Assembly: GCF_030867145.1 (NCBI RefSeq)
Contig: NC_134454.1
Span: 51,890,830-51,954,829, forward strand
DNA length: 64,000 nucleotides
Direction: 5' to 3'
Source of the DNA: Opisthocomus hoazin
Lineage: Eukaryota > Chordata > Aves > Opisthocomiformes > Opisthocomidae
Part shown: positions 39,181 to 64,000 of the stretch, one piece after another
How positions within the stretch are numbered: the stretch's first letter is position 1
Layout: the number at the start of each line of letters is the position of its first letter
Program-made: the position numbers and the translations under genes
The notes under the pieces: model-generated
What the model was told of the DNA's origin: nothing
The model's input: only the letters and a program-made list of their open reading frames with translations
The model's database searches: none

Positions 39181-42100
39181 TTCATACATGACAAATACAG
39201 AGATTTTTTTTTTTTTTTGGTTAGAGTTTAACATCTGAAAGCAATACCCATGGAAGAACTGTAGAACTGTTTCCATATTGGATAAGTAAGCCACATTTCA
39301 GCGTATGTGTAAAATCACGGGGATCAACATGATCAGAACACAAACTACCACCTCACAAAAACAAGGGTACCCAATATTCACCTATACGTAGTATCTTCTA
39401 AAACTTCAAGGATCTGTGACTGATTTTGGGGATGTATTACCTCACATGTAGTAAACAGGTTATTTTTTCATTCAGGTGTGGTTCACAGCATCTGCCAACC
39501 AGTAGTGAGAGATTAAACCAAACAAAACTTGGCAGAGAGCTAGTGTCAGAACCCCAGCTATGTGGTTGCCTTCTCTGTGCCAACGATGGCAGGGACAGAA
39601 GTAGTATTCTGGCTTACTTCACACACACGAATTTGTGCGTTTTGCATACAAATGCTGAAGGTTTGTTGGTAACACAGTGCATCATTTTTCACTTACTGAA
39701 ATATACACCCAACTGCCAGTTAAAGATTCTGGCTAGTGCTGTCAAACAAGCAATTTCATTTCAAAGTAATGGTACAATTAAAACTAGTGCTAAAGGGCAT
39801 TTGGAACACAATGGGACCACTTCTCCGATTGTAACAGGGATTTAAAGAAGTAAATGAATGGAGAATTTTGTTCATCTGCAGTTATCACTACAGTACGGAT
39901 CAAGTAAATTACGCATTGGGGGTACATTGTGAGGCTATGCCTGCACAGTGAGAGTGTAGTTCTACCCTCGCGTTTAACTGACACACATAAGTGTGCTCTG
40001 CCATGCTTTTTGCTACATCCCTTACAGTGACACCAGTAGTCATGGAGCCAGTAAAATGAATACTCCATAATAACAGTTTTATCTTGTATTACCCTCCTAA
40101 TATTTCTCTTCTGTTTCTATTCTCCTTCTTCAGTTTTACACAACTTAATTCCAAAGTCTGGCAACATATACTCCTACTCACCAGCTGTTCCCCAGTGTTT
40201 ACCTTGCCCATACTTCATCACAGGGCAGATTTCTCTGCTGTCAATGACCATCACCCTCTCTCTTGCCACACCATAGGATGCCTCACACCACCAGGCCAAC
40301 GTCCTGTCTTACCTCAAGCTACTTCACACCACCAGCCAGGTTTATGGAATTGAAGACAAGCTTCCATGCCATACCAAGAAGGAGGAGTAATGGTTTAAGT
40401 GGCTGACAGAATTATCTCCACAGCCAAAACACTTTAATTTCATTCCTGATAGAAAGACCAGACCTGACATAAAACTCAAGAGTACTGGGACATCAGGTGA
40501 AGCACAGTCACAACTGAGACAAGCATTAACATCTGCCTAGCACTAAGGGGGTCTGTTTTCACAAAAAAAATGTGTCCAGAAGCAGTGTGATTGGGGCTGC
40601 CCTGGCAGGGAAGAAAAGCCATGAGAAAGCATGCCCCTACACCAGCAGGGCAGTGCCAGCCCAGAACGAAGTTTTCCTGCTTTTATAGTTCTTTAGTTCT
40701 GGCTTGTCCAGTTACAAAACCTAGCACCAGCATTTGAAAGTTTCATACAGTTTGCTTCAAGTCCAAAAATTACTGCTCACACTATGGAAAAATATTCAGT
40801 TATACAGCAAGAAGTATTTGTTACTACCATTCCTAGTTTTAGTAGTGTCTTCCGTTCGCGTCACGGAATTAAAAGAATCATACTCAGATTTGTTCATTAT
40901 ATTCTTAAGTCTAAGCCATTTAATGGCAGTTTCTCCTATAATAGTTTAGCAAATTTCAATCATTCTCACATGATTTCTTCCTATTTTTTGTAATTAAACA
41001 ATTTGCTAAAATACTCAATTTTTGCTTTTTATGCATAGTGCAAAGGTAGGAGATTTAATTAAAATTTTCTGGGATTTCAGAAACTGCACAGCTTTTGTTT
41101 TTGTCACATCAAATACGCATTTATTGCTTAGCTACTTTAAAAAAAAAATACATCTTCACAAGCTACCAGCTCTTCTATATATCTCCTTGCATTTCTTTGA
41201 TCACGCTCCTCCAACCATTCAGTAATCCATCGGTAATTAGAACTTCTTAGCTTCCGTAGCCTAAAAGGGACCAATTTATCACAGACTGTCATGAATCCTG
41301 GTTTTAAATTATCAAGAGTCCAATTACCAACAGGAATGGGGATACCTCTTTCCAATTAAAGTGACTGATTTCATGTAAAACCTTGTAACATTTCACTTTT
41401 TAATTAGGTACATCCTTATCAAATACAAAGTGGTTCACTCTCATTTTCTATCCAGAGAATGAAATACAGAAAACATTAATCATACACCAATATAGTGCCA
41501 CACCTAATAATGCTTTCAGCGTACTTTGACAACTTCTAATCCATCAGTGTATGATGTCTTTTATTCCTGTTTCATTCCAAACATTTACTTCAAAACAAAG
41601 AATAGGGTTCAACTTTTTACATCCAAACATCCCTGGATACATCCAAGAACATCAAGCCAGTTTACAAGTTGAAAAGAAAAACAGAATTAAACAGAAACAG
41701 GAAAAAAAAAAAAAAAAAATTAAAACATAGAGCATCAGCTGACACAAGGGTCAGGACTGTCCACACGAATCATTTCTCTGCTACAATTACTAGCTAAATC
41801 AGGATGTGGCAACCCAGACTCTTAAGTAGTTCTTATATAATTCTTCTGTATGAGGCTTAGAGATGGTACCACAGCTGCCATGGAAAGCCCTTATCGCTGA
41901 CAACTGACAGGAATCCCCTCAGACAGGGTACCTTCCTGATCTACAGTTCTTCTCACCTGGGCTAAAGCGCTGCTCGCCACACAGCACAGGAACAGGGGGT
42001 GCACAATCTCCCTGGCAGCCGCTTTCTCTCTGAGGTCAGGCCTGGGACAGACAGCGGCAGGGACTTTCATACTACAAACTAAAGAGAACACTAACAACTG

Positions 42101-43172
42101 CTTTTGTGAAATCAAGCACATAAGCTGCAAGATGTAATTGAGACAGCTCACTAGAAGAGGAATTGAAAGTACTGTTCATTGAAAGGAGTTCATCTTACAG
42201 TTGCCTCTCTACATGCATAGTACTTCACTTCTATTTTTCAACTCCTTTGAATACCTCAGGAGTATTCATATCACACCAAGAAAGCCCTGCTTCCAAATAC
42301 TGCAATTACTGACCCAGCTTGGAAGCACTGATATACGGGAAACAGACCAGGACTCTCAGAAGCCCCATGCTGAAATTCCTCCTACTAATCTGCTGTGAGG
42401 GGAAGGGGGATTTCTGTCCACCATGGCTCAATACCCTGAGTACATCTTCCAGGGATGCAGCCTGGAAGGGTAGAACTGTTGCACGGATAAGTGCAAAACA
42501 AATTGCAAGTCACTAACTCATTCAGCACATGCTCCAGTCTTCCCAGCATTCCTGCATCCCCCTCACATGATATTCAGTCAATCACTGCCTGCCGATGTAG
42601 TCTTCACTCTGCATTTTGCTTACACAATTTTTGCCTTACTGGCTTAAAAAAGTCTTTAATTGACAAGATGTTAGGCATAGTTCAGAAGCAGCAGAAAGGT
42701 TCCCTGCTGGGTTCGTGAATGAGCTGCATAAAACAGTGCAAGTTTTTTTTGTAGTCATACACAGAAGCATGCCTGCGAAGGGGAATGCAAGGCTGTTACA
42801 GAAAGGTTTACTAACTTTTGGAAAGAGGGATAAGCCACAGCTACTGTTGAAAGTAAGTATAAAAAATTTGGAGGAATTATAATTTTAGTAAGTTCAATAG
42901 CTTAATACAGAACCTATATTAGATCTTCATGATTGGCAGGGCAAAACGGGTTCTCAAAGCCTTCTCATAGTAATACTCTTATTTCCATGCCAGTTGTAGG
43001 AAAGACTACTTTCAGAAAGAAATCAAACAAATGATAAAAGCTTGCTTTTCAGGGAAAAGGATGATATTGGAATCTAAAATTCTACACACATTATGCATGA
43101 CTTCTCCTTCTGAAAGTGACAAAAACAAAAGCTTCAGACACACTGGTATTTCACAGCATGCTGTGATTAAGT
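39181..43172. other. Intergenic DNA distal to PSAT1
   Basis: AT-rich DNA with T15 and A18 tracts and many scattered AATAAA words. No gene is recognisable. Confidence 0.75.
41702..41719 (+). repeat. A18 homopolymer tract
   Basis: Eighteen consecutive A, after GAAACAGG and before TTAAAAC. There is no gene-like sequence immediately upstream that would mark it as the tail of a processed retrocopy. Confidence 0.8.
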
Positions 43173-43183
43173 TTTATTTTATT
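43173..43183 (-). terminator. Distal tandem AATAAA, candidate PSAT1 poly(A) signal
   Basis: GTTTTATTTTATTC on the plus strand gives two overlapping AATAAA hexamers on the PSAT1 strand, about 1.5 kb past the stop. The resulting UTR would be nearer in size to the roughly 1-kb UTR I recall for human PSAT1, so it may be the main site. The assignment is inferred from position and motif only. Confidence 0.35.
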
Positions 43184-44681
43184 CACATGATTTGTTTAAT
43201 TACTTTGAGTTACATTAAGTTGACAGAACTCTCAAAAGAGTCATCATAAAATTATGACTTTGACAGGAATGTAACTCAACCCTAGAGCAAATCCACCGAC
43301 TTGCTGTGAGGTTCCATCACGAAAGGGGCAGTCCATCATTATTAAATTTCTGTAACACCAGTGGTAACAAAGTAGAAAAATGCCAGTCCTGTATCAAAGA
43401 GTTCAGTCTGAAACCAGCTGCAGTAACGCCTAATGCTATCATACTAGCAGATAGTTTCTACATAAGTTAAAATAGCAGGCTAATGTCACTATATGGTCAT
43501 TGGCAGTACATTCACAAGTTGAGAAGGAAAAGTAACTCACAGGTACTATAACAGAAGACCTTCGTATAACCACAGTTCCTTCTCTAGCCCAAAGTATCAA
43601 AGCCTGGAATAAGCCAGAAGGATCAAGTGAGAAAGTTAAACCAAAGTGTGATGTAGTGTCAGGAAAAGGCAGAAAAGTCAAGACTTGTATTTACTGCAGC
43701 TGGGCAAAGCCCCACATACAAAAGGCTACCAGACTGAAGCAACGAAAAGACAGAGAAAATACTGGAACAATTAGACAGGGAAGACTTAAGAAGCTCCAGA
43801 CAAGAAAGTCTGTTGCCCATCACAGATCCACTGAGTGGAATACAGCAATGCAGTTGGCACAAGGTTAAAAAATTAAAACCAAGTTTTTGGCAGAGCAAAT
43901 ATGCACACTCCAAAATAAGAATACAAAATTAATAACCTGGAGAAGTTTAATATACAAAATGCATAGAGAAATAAACAACATCTGATAAATTGATTTAATT
44001 ACAGACATGCATCTTAGCTTTAAGCCAATAAATGATAATACGACAAAAGGCCCAGTCCTACAGAGACTTTAAGCAACAATGCTTATTGCTACGTGGAACT
44101 GTTATGATGACACTTCAAGTGTGGGAGCAGAAGTTTGAAGGCAAGGTCCTCAAGTGAGGAACCCAGATACTAACACCTAAATACTGCTGGTGGTATACTG
44201 TTGGAATATATCTGATAAACCAATTAGATATCCTTAAAGAACACTTAGTTTTAGTTCTAGCTTCACTGTGCCACCACAGAGTACTCCTAAAGCATTACAC
44301 AAAACTTCTGACAAATTTTGCCTCCTGAAGTTTACTGAAAACAAGGCATTGCTGAAGTAGTCATTTGTGACTAGAAGCAAGAAACAGACTCAGATCCATA
44401 GCATCGCACAGTGCTACTCACATTTTACCTACACATTAAGAATAGCGCTTTGCAAATTTCAGAACCAGTCTTGATCAGTCTGGGCATCTTGCCTTTGGTG
44501 AAGCCAAGGCTGCCAAGTCATTGCAAGACTGGGCCTCAGTCCCATGCAGTTAAACTAAAATAGCTACAGGAACTAAAAGAAAATATAACTTGTGTGCTAT
44601 AGCTGTGCAGTACCACAGTAACTTTCAAACACTTCAGCTTTTATTTCATAAATGTGCAACATGGCTCTAGCCCATGGGCAT
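43184..44681 (-). other. PSAT1: Probable PSAT1 3' untranslated region or proximal flank
   Basis: The region runs from the stop codon to the distal tandem AATAAA. It has no coding potential consistent with the gene. It would be 3' UTR if the distal signal is used and flank if the 44640 hexamer is used. Confidence 0.4.
44640..44645 (-). terminator. PSAT1: Proximal polyadenylation hexamer of PSAT1
   Basis: TTTATT on the plus strand reads AATAAA on the gene strand, 36 nt beyond the stop codon. If used, the 3' UTR would be only about 50-70 nt. More distal candidates are ATTAAA at 43994-43999 and 43946-43951, and two overlapping AATAAA at 43173-43183, which would give a UTR of about 1.5 kb. Which is used needs transcript ends. 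Confidence 0.4.
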
Positions 44682-59368
<14,687 letters not shown>

Positions 59369-59415
59369 GATGGCGCCGCCGCCCACCAGCCTCGCCGCGC
59401 CGGCGGCCCCCGCCG

Positions 59416-59547
59416 ATATAAACCCCGCGCCGCCGGCCCGCCGATTGGCTCCTGCCGCACACACCCAGGGGGCGGGGCTGTCGCCCGCCAGCACCGCCCC
59501 CTCGCCCTCCCATTGGCCACTCTGGCAGCCCCCCGGCAGTCTATTGG
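59416..59547 (-). promoter_or_regulatory. PSAT1: PSAT1 core promoter: TATA-like element and three CCAAT boxes
   Basis: On the gene strand a TATA-like TTTATAT lies at 59422-59416, about 50 nt upstream of the ATG. CCAAT boxes in the same orientation lie at 59448-59444, 59516-59512 and 59547-59543 (each seen as ATTGG on the plus strand). GC boxes sit between and beyond them, for example GGGGCGGGGC around 59469-59479 and a run at 59578-59605. If the TATA-like word is used, transcription would start near 59390 and the 5' UTR would be about 20 nt. NF-Y and Sp1-type binding is inferred from the motifs. Confidence 0.65.
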
Positions 59548-60020
59548 CGGCCCGGCCACGAGGAGGCAGCTGATGGGGGCCGGGCGGGGCGCGGGGCGGG
59601 GTCGCGCCGTCAGGTGGGCCGGACCGGGGGCTGGCGCCCTGCGGGCTGAGACCTCCCTGCCATCCGCGGCCCGGTGCGGGGCCGTCGGCAGCGGGGAGGC
59701 GGTACGGGCAGCCGTTGTGACCGAAGGAAGGCCTGCAGCCCGTCCAGTCTCTCCCGGCGCTCTCCGCGGGAGCCGCGCTGCCTCACAGTCGGTTTTCAGG
59801 AGCTGTTCTCAAGGCAGAAGCAGCCCATTTTGACGAAAGCAGCCACGAAGCGCGGCTGACAATGCGCGCGCTTGACCCAGTCCCATCATCTTCAGATATC
59901 TGGGACGAGATTCACGGTTCTCGTGCGCTGCGCAGCACAGCGCGTGAGCACCGCCGTCCGCCCGGCGTCAGCCCCGGCGCCGGCCCCGCGCGTGCTCGCC
60001 GACGTGGTCGCCGGCGCTAA

Positions 60021-63000
60021 CGTCTGCACACCGAGTCCGCAGGGGCTTTCTTCCAGAAATGCAAGTGTTCACATCCGTTACTTTTGTGAACACTGAGATT
60101 GATATAAAAGGTCATTTTTCGTTACAAATCGTTTCACTCGGGGAAACACTGACGGCTTGAATTTGTTCCTTCTCCTCTCACGCCAGGTCACACCTAGAGC
60201 GATGAGAGGAATTTACAGATTACAGCCTGGCCTGGTATTTAGTCAACAGATTCTCATCCCACGCAAGTCACTTCGTTTAAAAGACTGTAAACAGGGACTG
60301 TGGTTTTAGGGCAAAGACAACCATCACTCCAGAGTGGCTGTAGCCTGAGGAGAATCTACCAAACTCGCTCTCAGACCGTCCTCAGTTCTAAAGAGGGAAC
60401 AGCAAACTCTGCAGACATGACAGGCTGGACACACTCTCTTCGAAAGACCAAGGAATTTTGAAAGTATGTCTCAGGCCGCAACACTTGGAACAACTACGTT
60501 ACTTCTAATTATTAAAATCCGTTCTAATTAAATAGAGCCTCTCCTGAAATGCTCAGTAACAACACAGCCATGGCAGCACTGTAATTATTTTCGTGAGAGT
60601 CTCAAAGAGAAACAGGCTTAAGAGATGTGGGCTCCTCGTATGGGCTTTTCGCAGTATTGGACCCAGCCTGCCCATGCGTGCCTGGAGACGCAACTTCGAG
60701 CTCCAGCCTGTTGGGGAGGAGGTGTCCTGATTAGGAAGGGCTGGTAGAAGCGGTCAGAAGTAGTCAGGGTTGGTGGTTCAGGTCAGGAAGCCTGGCCGCT
60801 ACTACGGGAAGTGCTTCGACGTCCGAGCAGGATCAGTCTTGAATCCTAACTGTGTGGCACAAACTACAAGGCGAATTAAAAGTCTGGAATTAAAGGTGCA
60901 ATTCAAACCTCTAGCACAAATCACCAAAACACAAAAATAGACAGTAGGCAAGCTGGTGCTGGTATCGGCTCAGAGCATGGGGAGTAAATATCAAGTATTG
61001 TAGTTTTTCAGTTCAGGAAAGTCCCATCCTGACCAGAAGGGTCAAAAAATCACAACTCCCGTGAGATGAGAGGACAGTTGTGCTGGAGGCCTTGCCACTC
61101 AGAGCTTTAGAAGATCCATTTTGCATTGTGCATCAATGGGCAGTGAATAAAATTGATAAGGATATACAAACCAGAAAGTTTCCTGAACACAGAGTGGTCC
61201 ATTTTTGCTACGTGCAAGGGATTATCGTGCTTTTGCAGTTGGAGAGAATGAAGAGGAATAGTAAAGGTCACTTCAGAGTTTTGTTTCTATTGAACTGAGA
61301 TTTCTCCTATTTTTATATTTTGCTACCAGCAATTATGATTTAATATTTTTATTACATCAAAACCCATAGATTCATTATATCGATATTCATAGTCACCCAA
61401 TGCAAAACACAAGCTTTTAAAGCCATCACTTCCAGGAACATGTCTGGCTTTCAGCGTTTGAGAAGAGAACCTGACCCTTTAAGTGCCACAAATCCCTACA
61501 GATGAATGTGAATTTGCATAATTAACACAAAAGTAGAAGGCGCTGTTTTTAGTAGATACATAACTGGAAAAACAAACAAACAAAAGAACCCAAATCAAAA
61601 ATCAGAAAAAGTATAACATTTAAATAAAGTTTCAGAGCTTTCAGTGAACTTTTCTCGGGTTCATCATGACTTCATGTTGTGCTGGACAGAAAAACCCTAA
61701 TCGACTACTGCTGGATAAGAATCAGCTCACCCAAGGAGAGCAAGCGCACGCAAATGCTCTGTCTGGTACAATAACTGATAAACTGACGTCACTATTAAAA
61801 GACAAATAATGCTGACCACACAGCAACCTGGCAGCTGTTTCAGGAGGCAGCTGGGATGTCTGGTCCAGCAAACTAGTGAGACAAACAAATTTTGGTGGGA
61901 CTTCAAACAAGATGCATGTGGTTCTGACACGGGTTTAGGTTTATTTTGTTTTTTTGAGAGATCTGACTCCAAACATTGCAGTTATGAAATGTGAAAAGTA
62001 ATTCTTGGGAATCCCAAATGAAGAGAGAAAAAATGCTCGAGTTCTATAAGTAAACAGTAACATGTTCGCTAGCAAATAGCTGGCCTATTGATTGCAGGCT
62101 TTTATGTCAAACAAGAACACTGACAGATATGTAAAACATTAACTAATAGCAAGACGTTGAAATAGTTTATATCCAAGCTTAGGGTGAAATGGTTTCATAA
62201 TCATTTAAAATGTATGCATATATAAGCACAATTTTTTTTTACTTTTTATTAAAATATTTTATTCTGAAATATATATATATAAAATAATTTTTAATATATT
62301 TTTAATGCATTTTAAAATAATTTGTAAAAAACTTGAGACTTCTGAGATTTTCACGATAGCCTTAAAAAGTACTTCTCTCCCCGGTAACCTACATCCATTA
62401 GGTCTACTGACTTCAGATCTGACATTCTGCTATATATAATATGAAGTATGCACTCCAGATTCTCACAGCAGTAGTGCTACGCAACAGCACCACTGAGGAG
62501 ACGGAGAATCCTTTGTGTTTCCAGTTAAGAAGGTTAAGGACTAATCCCACTGAAAAAATATGCCCATCTAAGCGATATACTGCCTCGTCAATTTTGCTTT
62601 AAATGATTATTTGTGACGTAATTCATACTTTAAAAGCAAATACTAGTGGTATTTAACATAAAAAGTACTTATGCCACCTGTTTACATAAAACTGTTTTAG
62701 GTGCTTCATAGTATTTTTAGGGACAAATAATAGATTCATAATGCCTAACCTCACAAATCCCAACACTTTTGTATTTATAATTTTATCCACCATTTCACAG
62801 TGATTAGCTTTAGGGTTTTAGTTTTAAAAAGGAAAAACGTAGTATTTTAATACTGAAGAAACTGATTGCATGTAGCTGTTCAATCAAACCAAATTCACAA
62901 GCCAAATTCACGCAATTGACCTCAAATGTTCGGGAGAATATCTAAAAAATTGCATAAACGTATTACCTGCTATTATTCTGAAGTGACAAAATCTGTATAA

Positions 63001-64000
63001 ATAATGTACTTGCATTGTGCAATTACTTGTGCAATATTGCAATAGCTAAGGTAATCTCATGCTGTTTGCTCAGTAGAAAATTTCCATTTGAGGATTCATG
63101 AGTTTCTTCGTAACTGTCAAGCAGCTGGAGTCAGGAACTTCTACAGCTCTTCTGTGTTCCAGAACTCTCACCACAGATGCCAGAGTGAAAAGAAAGTTAC
63201 TCAGTATTTTTTTTACTCCCAGTTCAGCCCAAATCAACTTGCCTAATTCCTGAATGTGGAAAATAACTTCCGTTACTCCATCATCCTCTGCAAATGGAAT
63301 ACACGTTGCTAAGAAAAGAGTCCATATCAAACAGGTTAAAATATTATGAACATTCAATATCTCAGCTAAGACTGTAAATAGTGAAGTAAAGGCAAAACAT
63401 TTAAATTTAATCTGTTTTTTTAAAAAGGCAGCATTTCATGAGCACTGGACAACGTGAGGAGTTTTCAACATCTGAACTTCACAGAAAGATAAGCATAGCC
63501 CAGAGTTCGCTACTGCGATTCCAGAAATTTTTTTAAAATCAGGACTGACGTAAGCACATGCATGTGAAAGAAGTCAAAGAAATTATTTTAAGGAAATAAA
63601 ATTGACTGCTTCATTCAAAAGCAAAATTCACTCCCATTGTTGAACCAAATGGCCTAGGCTTAAACCCTGAACTAAAAGAGTTGAGGTTGTTTCATTCTTC
63701 CAAATGCAAATTTTATGTTGCTTAAAAACGCTTACCCTAAAATTTGCTTAAATGCTTAACATAATTTTCATCTCTACAACCCTAGTAAGTTTAATTTTAC
63801 AGAACTCCCATTTATATACAAAACAGTAGTTAGTGAAGGAAATAATTATTGTATTGGGCTCTTGACTGATTGCTTTCTTATGGCATTCAGGCAACTGTAC
63901 AAATATACAGATACTGCTTTAATTTTCAGGGCCATACTGAAGTGCATCTTCTTACTCCCAGTGCAAAACACAATTATTTTCTGTGCCACATGAGGCAAAT
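60021..64000. other. Intergenic DNA upstream of PSAT1
   Basis: AT-rich DNA beyond the CpG island. In mammals CEP78 lies upstream of PSAT1 in the same orientation, so its 3' end might be expected to the right. None of the sequence here matches the CEP78 C terminus as I know it. One minus-strand frame with an acceptor-like border (63070-63311) is discussed in the findings. Confidence 0.7.
62221..62330 (+). repeat. AT-rich simple tract
   Basis: Nearly pure A/T, including ATATATATATATAAAA around 62267-62284 and runs of T and A. No gene is present. Confidence 0.7.

Noticed and set aside
41702..41719. A18 run considered as the tail of a processed pseudogene
   Set aside because: The sequence upstream shows no coding resemblance to any known gene.
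63070..63357. Final exon of CEP78
   Set aside because: Synteny made this attractive, but the peptide does not agree with the CEP78 C terminus known to me; kept only as an unidentified frame.

Overview
The window looks like a vertebrate, most likely avian, nuclear genome segment. It has a spliced gene with GT-AG introns, a CpG-island promoter, and two truncated CR1 retroposons with the ATTCTATG-type 3' tail that is abundant in birds (also present in turtles and crocodilians). The gene spans only about 15 kb. I see no bacterial, phage or CRISPR features, and no tRNA or rRNA gene.

The one gene I can demonstrate is PSAT1, phosphoserine aminotransferase, on the minus strand. Nine coding exons lie between 59368 (ATG) and 44682 (end of the stop codon). 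All eight introns have AG acceptors and GT donors. The exons sum to 1113 nt, giving exactly 370 codons plus a stop, the length of human PSAT1. The PLP lysine falls at residue 200, and the other cofactor-contact positions (Trp107, Thr156, Asp176, Gln199, Asn241, Thr242) fall at the human numbers. The promoter lies in a CpG island (about 59.05-60.02 kb) with a TATA-like element, three CCAAT boxes in gene orientation and several GC boxes. Intron 1 has a perfect C/EBP-ATF type octamer.

Layout: 1-44.6 kb is downstream of PSAT1 and holds no gene I can support. It contains two CR1 fragments, homopolymer tracts, a 63-bp duplicated segment, and stretches (notably 15.3-16.2 kb and 23.45-23.75 kb) rich in homeodomain, POU and E-box words that may be conserved regulatory DNA. 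44.6-59.4 kb is PSAT1. 59.4-60.0 kb is its promoter and upstream CpG island. 60.0-64.0 kb is upstream intergenic DNA with an AT-rich tract and one unrecognised 63-311 type ORF behind a good splice acceptor near 63.3 kb.

I did not find a previously undescribed biological system. The most useful leads are the regulatory architecture of PSAT1, its frame-preserving exon 8, candidate conserved noncoding blocks in the flank, and the local 63-bp duplication.
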